A stretch of 64,000 nt of DNA from Takakia lepidozioides (GCA_030704615.1 CM060731.1:34472001-34536000); one strand, 5' to 3'; shown: positions 49,004 to 60,512, counted from the first letter of the stretch. The notes: generated by a model not told the origin, from the sequence alone. A program made the numbers and translations.

Positions 49004-52000
49004 GTGTCGGATATGACCATGTGTTGCACACATTCGTGCGAGGTATCTCTTGAAGTGTCGGTGTTTGTTCTGTGCTATTCTGGCGCAACACAATCTCATT
49101 ACAATCGGATCTTCCTGTTTACTGCTCTCCAGGGTTGTTGCCGTCATTTCATAATGGATGGTTTCATGTCAATTTCAGGGTTTGTTTTCCATCCAAAAAC
49201 AGTACGGCTTCTTGTGGCTCTGGTCTTTCAAAACCGTTTTTCTGGTTGGTGGGAGGTGAATGTGCACGTCATCCCTACATCCTTGGCATGCATCGCCGGC
49301 AGCCTTGGGTTTGGTGCTACCCTTGTTGACCTCAGTTTGCTGGTGGTATTTCCACTTTCGATAATTACGGGCTCTCAGTTCGGGGATTCCGTTCTGCATC
49401 GGCAGTTTCGTTCAGTGCTGGAAAACATGTCGAGGGAGCGAGATGCACTCGCTCGATTCCATTCCAATGCAGGTACTCTTCCACTGACTGCCACTGCAGA
49501 CGACGATGGGTATGCAGTTGTTCATGAGGATGAGCTGGTTACAGTGTTCCCGCTGGAGTTGGGTTCTCTGCTTGTTCAGAAAGAGGTGTATGACGAGGAT
49601 GGGAATTTGGATTCTGGGCACTTGGAGAAACCCTTGGTTGGCGAGTGTGGAAGGAAGTGGAGAGTCCTTCCAGGAACATACCGTGTCCTTGGAAAAGAGA
49701 GAAGACAATCAGCAGGATCAGTCGTTACCCCTGGCACTGCAGCATCGGTCGTGCAACAGAAGGGCACAGTTCCTGTGAAACAAGAGGTGAGCACATCCAC
49801 TACCTTCGTTACTCTTTCGGACTCGTCCTCGGAGGATGTTTCTGAGATTCCTCCGCCAGTGCAAACTCCCTTATTGGATGATGACGAATTGCGCGAGATA
49901 ACAAGTGTCATTCCAAAATTGAAAGCCCTCGCAGGTGTGCCTGGGTGCAAGAGCGAGCTACGTTTTGTTGATTGGGAGTCCCTTCCAGTGCAACGTGTTC
50001 AATACGTGCCAGCTCAGTTTGATGGGGACATCTTGTTTGAGCTCAACCCTCCCACGTCTTCCAGTGGACTGGCTGGGCTTCTGCAGGGCATGGACAAGAA
50101 ACATGACGGACATCCTTGGTGCAGGACAAAAACTTCGAACATCCATAACGACATTGGCTTGAAATTTCGGAGGTCGGTTTGCGTTGGGCATTGCAAGTGC
50201 CTGAATATTTCTTGCCCTCGGCTGAGAAACAGCGCTCAGCCAAACGAAAGTGAGTGGGAAGGTGTGCCCCTGAATCCTTTCACCCCAGGGCTTGCACCTC
50301 CCAATACCAATACTTTTGTGTGCAGGTTCTGCAAACTTTCCCCGTCCTGTGTTTCTGTTTGCCACGCTCGTATGTATCAGGTGGCACATCGATGCAAGAC
50401 AATGACTCGTGCCTGCATTCATATGGGTGCACACGAGCATCCTGTGTCCAAAGGGAGTTGCAGGGATAGCGTGGACATCGCTAGAAATCTACTGAAGCAA
50501 GAGTTCCATAATGCCCCTTCTGCAACACCTTCTGCTATAGCGCTTGCAGCTAGCAAGGCATTCCTGGAAAAACACATACTGGGTGAAGGGGATTCGACAC
50601 AGCCAATGCTGGATGCAGATTCCCTTGAGGCAGTCATGGACCATTTCTCCGTGTTGAGCTCTCCCAATATTCGAAACCAGGTGAATGCACTCAGAATGGG
50701 CACAGGCACTGCTGGATTCATGGACAACATTATGGACCTCAAACGGAGGAGTCGCTATGAATTCATTCAAAACAGTATGTTCCCTGGCCAGGGCTCGTCC
50801 AAAGTGTATTTGTTCAAGATGTCCGCTGTGGGCCAAGGCAGTGGTGTGAGCATTGTCCGCCGAATGCAACCTGGAGGAGATTTGGCTAAATGTTGGTTAA
50901 TGTTTGATCACTGCAAACGGGTGAAGGGTTGGACAACCATGGCGTGCCATGTGTATGATCCAGCGTACCAGCGTGTGCTCTCCATAGCAATTTGTGATAT
51001 GCAGTCGGAGGACACTGAATCCCAGATGCTCATGTGGAAGTCCCTCCTGACCGTCATGCAGCGCAATGGAATACAGAACACAAACTTTGCGGGCTTCATG
51101 GCTGATAGTGCACAGGCAAATTTCAATGCAGTGCGGCGCGTGTTTGGTTCTGGGGATCCTAAGGTCCCCATGGAAAATAGGGAGCGCACATGCCTCTTCC
51201 ATTGGAGTCAATCTCTGGCACGTCATACAAAGCGCTGCATTCGCCCTGACCTTCAGTTGGAGCATAGAAGGCTCTGTCTGAAGTACAAGAATGCCACCTC
51301 AATGGGAGAAGCAGAGAGCACTTACCAGGCAATCCGGGCTTGGTGGTTCTCCGCTGGTGCTGCTACAGGTATCCACCTGAAGGAGTTGGAGGACTGGTTG
51401 GTTTTCTGGCACTTCAGGTACAGACAGTGGGGAGCTTTCATGACGACGGTAAGCCTCACAAGTTTTCCTTAAACACAAATTGCACTTTGCATCGTGCCTG
51501 TTCATTTGGGGTTGTTCGATTGTCACTTGAATAACCTCTACCATTTCTTTTCCTTCCTCACATTTCCATGCAATGCCTCCTGCAGGACATGTCCTTGGAG
51601 GACTTGGCCGACATGCCATCGTGTAATTTGGCAGAGACTGTTCACAACGCCTGGATGCAACAGTCTACCAAAGCAGGTCGTGACTTGTATGTGGCCACTG
51701 CTGATGACATGGTGCGGGCACTTACACAACAAACCAGGTACCGCAATTTTCTGATGGGACGGGGTGGAGGGAAGGGCCCCGATTCGACTTTGTTGATGCT
51801 AAGGGCTGCGAGTAGGTCCGGAGACCCGTCAAAGATGGCCAGAGCTCTAAACAGGTGCACTGAAGGTTCCCCTCTGCAATCCAGGCTCCCCCATTTGGAA
51901 GGCGAGGAAAGATTTGGATCATGCAAAAGGAAATTAAACACTCTTCCAGGGTCAGATGGAGATTCCCATAGGCCAGACAGGGTCAATTTCTCTGTGCCAA

Positions 52001-52998
52001 AGGTGTCTCCAGTGCAGACTAAGTCCTGTGCCGGCCCCTTCCCAGGTGGGTCCTCCTCCTGTGGAGCAGGTGCGGAACATGCAAGCATAGCAGCGGAAAT
52101 CCCATTGGAGGAGGTGGTGGCCATGGTGCAGGAATCTGATTGCATTGATAGTGACTGGCATATAGAACGCACCCCACCAGGATCTAGAGTGGCTTGCATG
52201 GCAATTCGGACCCCCTCTTTCAAGAAATGCAAATCAAAAATATGCAAAGGCTCCAGGGGGACTCCAGCTCCAACATTCACAGGGTTGTTCCGACCTTATC
52301 ATAGTGGGGAGTCAAAAGAGCACAAGTTTTGGTTCTGCCCAGACGATATGGCACGATGCGTGAAGGGAACAGTTCGTCCTTCCGTGATAATGAAGCCCCC
52401 TCCCCCCGCAATTTGGCCTGTGCAAATTGGGACATCGCTGTCCTCAACCGAGATAAGCATGCTGGAGGAGGGAGGGTTTTGTCTTGCACGGTCCCGGGTG
52501 GTGCCCTTATGCACTGTCGGCACAGATGTGCCACATGCTCCGACAATGCCTCCACCCGGTGCCAACTCCCACCCAACAAAAAGAGATGGAAAAACAGTGC
52601 GCCGTGTTGCTTCGGGTGCAGATCACGAATGCAAGATGGAATCGGCTAGAATTTTGCAGGCTACGGTGGCTCGTATCACCGAAGTCCCTTCCCCGGGGTA
52701 TGGACGGATTTACACAGTGCTGTCAATTGGCTCAGTTCTTCATGCCAAAGAATATCAAGTTACCATTGGGAATTTCCCATCGTGCACTTGTCCGGATTTT
52801 GTAACGATGCGTGAGGGCGCTCTCGGCATGAGAGGGAAGTGGGTCCCCTGCAAGCATCAATATTACATATACCTTGTAATTATGTGTTGCGACGGTAAGA
52901 GAGACCAATTCATTCACCAAGCCACACTAGGCTACGGAGAAGTCATCACCCTTCTGCAGCGGGACACCTCGCGTAGAGCTCCGCCAACTTCTCTTTGA
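49004..52998 (+). CDS. MULE-type transposase with Cys-rich region and C-terminal SWIM zinc finger
   Basis: Two exons, 49004-51448 and 51586-52998 (GT-AG, phase 0), up to 1,285 aa with no frame break. The start is unsure: residues 1-140 are hydrophobic and unlike the rest, so MDGFMSISGF (49154) or MSRERDALARF (~49427) may be real. A Ser/Asp/Glu-rich stretch (TLSDSSSEDVSEIPPPVQTP) comes next. The Cys/His-rich region (~385-486) has CVGHCKCLNISCPR, CRFCKLSPSCVSVC and CIHMGAHEHP, perhaps DNA-binding. RNase H-like core: WLMFDHCKRVKGW (D1 ~634), FAGFMADSAQANFNAVRRVF (D2 ~699), TCLFHWSQSLARH (CxxH) and SCNLAETVHNAW (E ~827), the MULE arrangement. SWIM finger: SCTCPDFV, then WVPCKHQYY (~1215-1238). 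It likely mobilises the whole element. Confidence 0.85.
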
Positions 52999-53309
52999 AC
53001 ACATACGAGCCATGCCCGCTTCCCATGCTGGTTTCCAGGTTGCCGTGTGAAGACTTTTCATTTTATGACAAACATATACATTTCGTTCACTTGTGAGGGC
53101 AAATGCACTTGCGATTCATTGGAAGCGTCTCTCTGTGAATTGAAATAAACTGTGTCAATCATTCTGAGCTCAAATCTGACATGTTTACATATTCCTCTTT
53201 TTTGGCACGCATTGCAGACATGGTGCATGGTGGCCTCCTTTGTTTTGTCCACGGTAATAGGCCCTCTTCCTGCAATCCTCGCCTATAGGACCTGCTTCTC
53301 CAGCAGATT

Positions 53310-53417
53310 CATGCCGCTCACGCTTCCCTGAAGCGTGAGCTCAGCTCACGCTTCAAAGCTTGAACGTGAGCTCAGCTCCCAGGCTCACGGGGCTGGGCTC
53401 ACGCCGTAGCTACGCTG
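53310..53417. promoter_or_regulatory. Right subterminal hairpins and CGTGAGCC cluster
   Basis: GAAGCGTGAGCT and AGCTCACGCTTC (overlapping, ~53330-53357) form a near-perfect palindrome, followed by CGTGAGCTCAGCTCCC, GGCTCACGG and GGGCTCACGCCGTAGC at the end. This mirrors the left cluster in inverse orientation. Confidence 0.55.
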
Positions 53418-53426
53418 GTCAGCGAC
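53418..53426. repeat. Right 9-bp target-site duplication GTCAGCGAC
   Basis: Exact direct copy of 38850-38858, immediately outside the right terminal inverted repeat. Confidence 0.65.
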
Positions 53427-54430
53427 ATGCACATCCCTGACGAGCAACACTTCGCTGACGACCAGGCACTCCAAACCAAGTCCGCACGAGACCAGATGGT
53501 GACCACCAACGATCGCCCCATGAAATGCAATCAATTGGAAGTCCCTATATCACCATTGTTTCCAAGTTTTGCCTGTGAAGAAGACCAGGCCGCGTCTTCC
53601 AGAGAGACAGAAGGCGAGACAGTGGGGTCAGAACAAGCCGCCCTTGAATCCTGGCTGGTCAGATCAAGAGAGGGACAATCACCGACTTGCAGGCACATAC
53701 TTCGCCACCTTCCAAACGCTACAATGGTTCGGCCTGGGGACGGAGAGAGCTGGGCACTGCTTGCCACCCTCTCTGCCTTTCTGCCTCCTTCAGCTTGACA
53801 GGCGACTCACAGGTAGCATAGAGAGCGAAGCAAATCGACCCCAAAATGACAGAGGTTGTGTGCCATTACAGTTCGCTGTCTTTGCGCCCGCTCACGACAT
53901 ACAACTGATGAAATTTAACAGCTATCTTGAGCTCAACTGAGAAGAGGTAGAGTCACCGCGAGTTCTTCAAAATTATTCTCCCACAGTTCATCAAGAGCTC
54001 ATCCCAGTCTCATATTCTTTAGGATGCCCTACAGACTTGCAGATTGATGCAACCCTGCACAAAACCTCCGCATGTCTACACCGTCTGCAGTAATTACCTC
54101 TCTGGCTTTCGGAGCGCATGCGTGCAAATCAGCGCGGCTCCCTCAGTCTCTCAGTCAGAAAAGACGAAGTCTTCACAGTCTCTGCTCGGCATCCGCCTTC
54201 CTTTGCCCACAGGGTATGAATGCTTCTTTTTGTTGTCTTCCAATGAGATACTTTGCGAGAGTTTAGTTTCTTCTTGCATAAAGCGTAGGAAACGCAGACT
54301 GCAGTTAACAAGCACTAAGCTCGCCACATAAACAGAATCAGTTTCAAGAAACATGGCATGAGAGATACAAGACACTGGTCTTCGATTCAAATGTCGGGCA
54401 CTGCTTTTCCTCTGCTCGAGAAGAAACGAG
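53427..54430. other. Stretch without a recognised gene
   Basis: Several short plus frames (53427-53798, 53569-53940, 54044-54331) overlap each other and minus frames; none shows a domain. It may contain 3' flanking sequence of the receptor-kinase fragment that ends at 54439. Confidence 0.35.
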
Positions 54431-54438
54431 GACCCACT

Positions 54439-54720
54439 TTACCGCTGCTGGTGTTGGATTCCAATGAGCACCTTTAGCATGTCTTGCATGGAGGGGCGTC
54501 TATCAGGCACCTCGTGTGTGCAAAGCATGGCCATATCCATCAGCTGCAGCAACTGCTTGTCAATACATGTGGTCTTCAGCAGGTTCACATCAAGAACTTG
54601 CCTGGCCAGCTCTGGCTTCGCCAATGCTTGCCGCACCCACTGTGAGCTGTTCACGCCCTCACTAACCGGAACGAAGGCTGCTTCCTCGTAGTATAGCTCC
54701 GTCCTGCCCCTGCGGCCTTA
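54439..54720 (-). pseudogene. C-terminal fragment of a plant receptor-like kinase
   Basis: The minus frame reads ELYYEEAAFVPVSEGVNSSQ, WVRQALAKPELARQVLDVNL, then LLQLMDMAMLCTHEVPDRRP and SMQDMLKVLIGIQHQQR, ending in a stop. This is the end of a receptor-like kinase domain (subdomain XI: AMLCTHEVPDRRPSM). No upstream kinase exon is visible before the retroelement material at ~55.17 kb, so it is a relic, or the last exon of a gene split by that insertion. Confidence 0.65.
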
Positions 54721-55169
54721 TGCCAGAACCAGCGCTATCCTTACCAGTGGAAAGACACCAGTTATTTGCCCCTGCTTGACATGCTGCCTGCCTCCATGGA
54801 CCATCTATATACCCAGAAACCAAAGATGATCGAAACCTGCATGTTTCTTTTTGTTTGTTTTTTTTTTTTTTTAAACTTCTTAAACTAAGCACTACTTCAC
54901 AGAGGTAATCATACAAGTGCTAACCCTCAACTCCTACCTTGCACTCACAAGTAAGAGCTGATCTCTCTCGAGTGATAGAAAGACTCTTTAACACACTGTT
55001 GACACAAAACATGGAAACCAAAATCATCACTCTTTGAAATAGAAGTCGAGCCAGGGGCACCCCAAGCTATGGGGACTCCACCCCACAACAACCTACACTC
55101 CCATCATAAGCACACACAGCTTCTAAACGCAGGAAGGAGCTCGGTCGCGCAGGCTCAACTCGAGAGAGA

Positions 55170-55324
55170 TGAGCTGCGCGACTGCCGCTCTCGTGAAGAT
55201 AAGACAGACCAGGTGTCAAACTAAACTTGACACCTGATTTAACACTTGACCTAAATCCAAGTGTTAAATACAAATAACTAGTTTTATTCTAGCTGTTTTC
55301 ACATTGTGCTTATTTAACTTGACA
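55170..55324. repeat. 155-bp repeat with TG...CA ends, copy 2
   Basis: Same sequence as 29148-29302. Here it abuts the truncated methyltransferase of copy C on the right (ORF homology stops at 55325) and non-element sequence on the left. Confidence 0.85.
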
Positions 55325-56980
55325 CCACCAATTGAGCCGCACGTGGCTGCCCCACTTGATTTACCACTGCTAGAGGTGGACGGTCATCATGTCGCACCCT
55401 CTGTGGTTGCCTCCCTTGGTCCAAAATGCTCTCAACTGTGAGATTCGGTGGCCGTTGAATGGAATCGTATGCTCTCTTGAACAGCTCTGGTGGTACAAGA
55501 TTGGTCCACCACAAATCGAGGTCGATGCGCTCGTGATCCCACCGCTGCTGCATCCAATAGCACTGCCGATCCAATCCAAGACCGCACCTGATGCACACTG
55601 GCCATAACCCTGGTCCGAGAGCAGGGATGCCCATAAGAGGAACATTCTCCAAGATATAGGCTAGAGGTTGCACTTGCCTCGTCTGCAAGTCACGCAACAC
55701 ACTCACCATCTCCCAAAACAAATGCGATCGTGCATCATGCAAGCCGTTCCCATGACCTGCGAGAGAGTGTCTTTGGCAAGGCCATCCAGCTATCACCAAG
55801 TCAATGGCACCATGCTGGTCCAAATCATCCGCCCCCAGCAAGGTAATGTCTGCTGGCAAGGCTTTTTGATACCCTTGAATTGCTGAGAGATGCAACAACT
55901 CAGGATACCGGTGTGTGAGCAAGGCGATGTGGCGCATAGAAATACGCCAAGCTACCTCATCCTTCTCCATATATAAGTATTTGCGTACTTTAATCCCAGC
56001 TTGCAACACTCCTGCAAGCCCAGTGCTCATGCCTCCAAACAGGTCTAGCAAACAAATCCCTGAGTCAGGTGGTTGCCAGGTAATGGGCACTGTATCCAAA
56101 GGAGCTAACTGAGGAGGTCCAGGTGATGTCACTGAACTCCCCTCACTCACCAATGGATAGGCCTCCTGACATGCTTGGTGCACACACTCGTCTGCTACTC
56201 GATGCAAATTCCTAACTGTACCCCATAGTGGAATATGAACAGATACATGAGGAAGCAAATCAGCCTTGTATGCCAATTGTTTGTCCTCATCAGGTGGTGG
56301 CCTATCATCTGCATGGCTATTGCCCTCCAAGAGCTTACCACCCCAAGCCACTACCCTTGAGAATGCAGCCAATGTGGGCATCATGTTCCTATGATCCACC
56401 GTTACATTCCCAATAAACCGCACTGAGAGTAGTGCACGTCGACCATCCCTTGACTGCCATTCCGGCCTGTAGGATGTCGTTTCCTCCCAAAAGTCCAAAG
56501 TAAAGCCCATCGGGTATAACACAACCCCACCAACAAGCACATCATAAGACATCGAGTCCGTAACAATGGCTTTAGCTCTCATGATAGAGCCATCTGTAGG
56601 ATGATCTGGCTGCAATCGAATGAAGAGCTCATGACGTGTAATCCCTCGTGCCTTCTCTGAACCGCCCAAAGATGTTTGAATTTGGAAAGGGCAAGGCTCC
56701 AAATCCGCCTCTGTAAGACTCAAGCCTGCAATTGCTGCTCTCCCCAACATCAATGGCTGTACTCCCGAGTCCAACAAGTCCCGCAATGGCCTATACCTCC
56801 TCCCGGCCGGGCCACCCAACTGAAACACACCATCCCAATGTCCACCAGGACTACCCCAGGAGTCACCATACTATGTTCAATGGCTGGTCTAGCTGGCAAC
56901 TCTTGCAACCTTGCAGCTGCCGCTTGCCAAGACGCAGCTGTGGCTGTCTTCACCCTTGAATCCAGGGCATCCATACACTA
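55325..56980 (-). pseudogene. Retroelement copy C protease - C5-cytosine methyltransferase, C-truncated
   Basis: A continuous frame from 56828 joins protease (PLRDLLDSGVQPLMLGRAAI, YDVLVGGVVLYPMGFTLDF) to the methyltransferase with motif I in frame: GICLLDLFGGMSTGLAGVLQ. Motif IV is DLVIAGWPCQRHSLAGHG and motif VI is AYILENVPLMG. After ENVP the frame runs through an altered segment (IPALGPGLWPVCIRCG) before LDLWWTNLVPPELF, which fits two compensating indels relative to copy A. It ends abruptly at VNQVGQPRAAQL where the 155-bp repeat begins, so motifs IX and X are missing. It shows that the protease-methyltransferase fusion is one frame in the family. Confidence 0.85.
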
Positions 56981-57222
56981 CACCTGATCCGCTATTCCCG
57001 CAGATAGTGCCGATGCATCACCACTCTCACAGAGTCTAGCTGCCAGTCTAAACACTGCAGCTGGCCGCATCCCCGGCATTGCAATTGTCGTGGCAGAAAA
57101 CAATGGAGCTTGGCAAATCGCCGTAGCCACCCCCAACAATGTACTGGCTGTACTTTGCTTTGCAGCACCACCCACTGGCATTTCCCGAGCCATACCAACT
57201 CTCTCCAATAACATTCGTGGCT

Positions 57223-57900
57223 CTACTTCTGACACACTTGGGCGAGCGGGTGCCATCGATGGCATGGTTGGCACTGTCTCAGCCAATGTGAAAGACTATG
57301 GAAGCCTTGTCTGCCGACTTGCTTTTCCTCTTTGTGGATCAAAATCCACATCTGCTCCTCTTGGCTCAGAAGCACGCGTTGCTGCTCGAGTGACAGCAGC
57401 TGCAGAGTCCACATGCAATGGTCTTGCAAGTGCGGCTCCACACATGAAGCCCATACCAATCTGGTCTTCCCTAGGCATATGAGGTTGTGCAGGTGGGGCT
57501 TGAACCTCAAGTCTTGGAGCTGGCGCAACATGAGTAGTGGCCATGGTAGCAAGACATTGCTCTAGCTGGGCAAGTCTCTCCACCATGCCTTGATCATGAC
57601 CTTGACCCTGACCCTGTGCTCCTTGGTTTTGGTTATGTCCTCCACCCCGACCTCTGCCTTCTCTACCTCTCTGGACTATATTGCCTCGTCCTTGGCCACC
57701 ATTGTTCCCTTGGAACTGGCTTGGCCGTAGCTCAAGATGCAAGTCATAACAATGGGCGTCTTGATGCCCATACTTGCCACAATGCCCACACTGTAGTTGT
57801 GTAGGCGGTGTCTGTGCTGGCCTTTTGCCTCTCTCCGGGCAATCTCTCTTAACATGGGGTCCTCCACAATCCCAACATGTCACACTCGACTGTTGTTGGC
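57223..57900 (-). pseudogene. Retroelement copy C gag, zinc-knuckle part
   Basis: The minus frame gives CWDCGGPHVKRDCPERGKRP and CGHCGKYGHQDAHCYDLHLE (two CCHC knuckles), then a Gly/Arg/Gln-rich stretch (GQGRGNIVQRGREGRGRGGG). It lies upstream of the copy C protease but in a separate frame (breaks at ~57.3 and ~57.0 kb). The capsid part is missing: homology ends at ~57.9 kb, where orientation flips. Confidence 0.8.
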
Positions 57901-57939
57901 CAGAGGCATCACGCTGACATGTGTTGGGTCAAGCAATTG

Positions 57940-58245
57940 ATCTAAATTGCTTGACATGGGTCATTGGCTTGTGCATGGCTGAGCAACGGAGGTTGTAGAC
58001 AGTGGTGGCTACTTCTGCACTCCCATTTGATATTGTATCCCATCTGCCAACCGGGACGGTTGAGGCAGCGAGTGGGGGCGAGCACATGATCATGGGGTGC
58101 AAACACCCATGGCAGATGTGGGATGAGATGCGGAAAGAGAGAGTCATTGGATCTCTCAAACAGCAATATGAGGAGTGGGAAGAGCCATACACTGAGGATC
58201 AGTTGGAGGCCAAGGTGGCCAATGTTTTTGAAAAGAGTTCGTAGT
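57940..58245 (+). pseudogene. Retroelement copy C linker between methyltransferase and RT, inverted
   Basis: VATSALPFDIVSHLPTGTVE, AASGGEHMIMGCKHPWQMWD is homologous to the segment just after the methyltransferase in copy A (AASGGEPVRTTRCRHPWHMW). Here it is on the plus strand, opposite to gag-protease-methyltransferase of the same copy. The whole RT is missing after it. Confidence 0.75.
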
Positions 58246-60170
58246 GGCATATGCTAGCCGCTCAAACAATGATGCCGATGCGAAGTATAGTTCCTATGAA
58301 GGGGAGTGTCTAGCTGCGGTATGGGCAGTAACACATTTCAGATGCTACCTCTATGGCACCATTGTCACGGATCACCAACCATTGAAGTGGTTGATGGAGT
58401 CAGACAAGCTTACAGAGAAACTTGCATGGTGGGCACTTATGCTTCAAGAATACGACTTTCAGGTGGTGCATCGAGCCGGTATTGTCAATCGGGATACAGA
58501 TGGATTGAGTCGTAATCCATGCACGAGCGAGCATGATGATACTGGAGCTCGGTGGCATGGTGAGACGGATGAGGAGATGGTGCCAGGATGGCATGCATCT
58601 GTCTTTTTGTGCATCCTAGCAATGGGAGCTCAAGCTGGTCCATCCCATAGCATTGGTCATGTAGATGGTGTACATGACGATCCGGAGATCAGTGAGGAGC
58701 TTGGTGGTGTTAAGGATGTGCATGAAGATGCAGCAGTGTTGGCCTACCTTCGTACTAGAGAGACAGCAGCCAGTGTGACTGCTAAGGAGAGAGATTGGAT
58801 CCTACAACGAGCCAAGAGGTTCAAGTGGGAGGGGACTCACCTACTCCGAGTATGGGAGGATGGACGAGTGAGGAGTGTGCCTCATCCAACACAACGAGCG
58901 CGATTGGTATGCCATGCTCATGAGGAGTTGGGACATTTTGGGGTGCGGCGCACTCATAGTTTGCTGCAAGGATAATACTGGTGGCGGGGCATGCACACGG
59001 ATGTGCAACAGTTAGTGGCAAGGTGCATGGTGTGTGATAGAGTGCGAGCTTCTTTCAATGCATCTATTCCACAAATTGCATCCTTTACCCATTATGGGTT
59101 TGGGCTATCGTTGGAGTTTTGACTTCGCAGGCCCATTGCCACTAACGATTCGCCATAACAAGTATGTGCTGGTGATGATGGAACATTTCTCCAAGTGGAT
59201 TGAACTGGTGGCATTGCCTGACAAGGCAAGTGAGGGGGCTGCGTATGCATTCTTCGATCGAGTGCTTAGCCAATTTGGTGCTCCAACCGAGGTACTCGCG
59301 GACCAGGGGAGAGAGTTCTTGGGGGAGTTTCAGACGTTGTGTGAGCAAGCCTTGATAGATCACCGCACTACTTCTCGGAATCATCCCGAGGCTGATGGCC
59401 TGGCAGAGAGGGTTGTACAAACAGTCAAGCGAGGCTTGCGCAAGTATGGCTCACAGAAGGGACACTTAGGAGATTGGGACCTTCAACTACCTTAGTTGGT
59501 CATAGGCTACAGGTTTAGCAAACAAGCATCACTTGCCTCGTTCTCGCCGTATTTCCTTCTCTTTGGTCGAGAGCCAGATTTGCCTGCATCTATTTGCAGG
59601 GAGACTGCAGTAGTTCTCAACCTTAATGATCCGGATGTGTGGACATAAGCATGTGCCCAGCGGACAGAGTTGTTCAAGAGAGTCATGCCTATGACTTTTG
59701 AGAACCTTGCTATTGCCCAACACCGAGACACATTGAGGTACATCACTATACGCGGAGGGGGATATCGGCCAGGTGTTCGGCGTTTCCACCCTGGGGACTA
59801 TGTGTATCTGCAGCAGACAGCGCCTACGACTTTGGATGTCACAGCAGGGCGTGTGATTCTAAGGGTCCGGAAGGTGTTGCCTTCAGGAGTGTTGATTCTG
59901 GAGGGTTGAGATGGCATGGTATAGAAGGACCATGTGCGCAATTGTGCGCCATATCACCTTCCACATGTGGATGGGAGGATAGATCCCAACCTTTGCAGTG
60001 GTACCTGCAGGGTTGCGTTGCATGCTATGTGGGCATGCTGGTGGTGCCGCGACCATGTTGGTGTGTGACAAATGCTCAAGGGGGTGGCACATGGGATGCA
60101 TGACACCGCCACTTGATGAGGTTCCTAGTGGAGAATGGTTGTGTCCACGATGCCTTGGACATAGGTAGTG
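58245..60170 (+). pseudogene. Retroelement copy C RNase H - integrase - PHD finger, broken by stops
   Basis: RNase H (MAYASRSNNDADAKYSSYEG, VTDHQPLKWLMESDKLTEKL) runs to a stop at 58973-58975, before the zinc-binding Cys pair. The integrase core resumes (LHPLPIMGLGYRWSFDFAGP, VLADQGREFLGEFQ, HPEADGLAERVVQTVKRGL) until a TAG at ~59493. Another stop is at 59646-59648. After GDYVYLQQTAPTTLDVTAGR and a stop at ~59908, the PHD finger is still readable at 59998-60168: CMLC, MLVCDKCSRGWHMGCMTPPL, GEWLCPRC. The PHD finger is thus a shared family feature. Confidence 0.85.
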
Positions 60171-60413
60171 GGCATAACAATGGTGGAATTGACAAGTGAT
60201 CCAAGGTCTAGCTGATGGGAGCTCAACGCCATAGATACTTAATTGAAGATCATGAAGTGCAGGAAGGCAAGTAACGATGGGGCTATTTTTGCACCCGGCC
60301 TCTTGATCTATTGACTTTAGATACTGGGACATGTGCGATTGAAGACCAAGCGATGATTTTATTGAGATGGATACTTGTCAGCTATCCGGTGTTAGAGGGA
60401 CCTAATCACCAGC

Positions 60414-60512
60414 TAGGGGGGCGATTGTGGCATAGCTTTCTAGGATTGTGTGCTTAGAATGTATGGTGGACATCGATGTATGTTGTGGCACGATGCTTAG
60501 GTGCATGACAGC
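60414..60512 (+). repeat. Copy C polypurine tract and LTR-start sequence
   Basis: AGCTAGGGGGGCGAT followed by TGTGGCATAGCTTTCTAGG to GCATGACAGC, a diverged version of the copy A 3' end. It marks the 3' boundary of the retroelement coding part on the plus strand. Confidence 0.55.

Larger units (their letters stand above)
38859..53417. mobile_element. ~14.56-kb MULE-like DNA transposon carrying a ParB-methyltransferase gene and a transposase gene
   Basis: GTCAGCGAC occurs directly repeated at 38850-38858 and 53418-53426, just outside the ends: a 9-bp duplication, the size typical of Mutator-like elements. Counting inward from each duplication, both ends have GCTA at positions 8-11 and CGTGAGCC at 15-22, so the terminal inverted repeat is imperfect but in register. 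Further CGTGAGCC/GGCTCACG copies form hairpins beyond. Inside are two divergent genes without frame defects, sharing a ~0.5-kb intergenic region, plus an intronic satellite. Intact genes with matching duplications suggest recent insertion. The superfamily call rests on the duplication length and the transposase residues. Confidence 0.75.

Noticed and set aside
49004-49430. Hydrophobic N-terminus of the transposase as a signal or membrane anchor
   Set aside because: A transposase should be nuclear; this stretch is more likely 5' UTR or intron read through an open frame, so the start was left uncertain.
54439-54720. Functional receptor-like kinase gene
   Set aside because: Only the C-terminal ~90 residues are present; no upstream kinase subdomains are visible before the retroelement remains.
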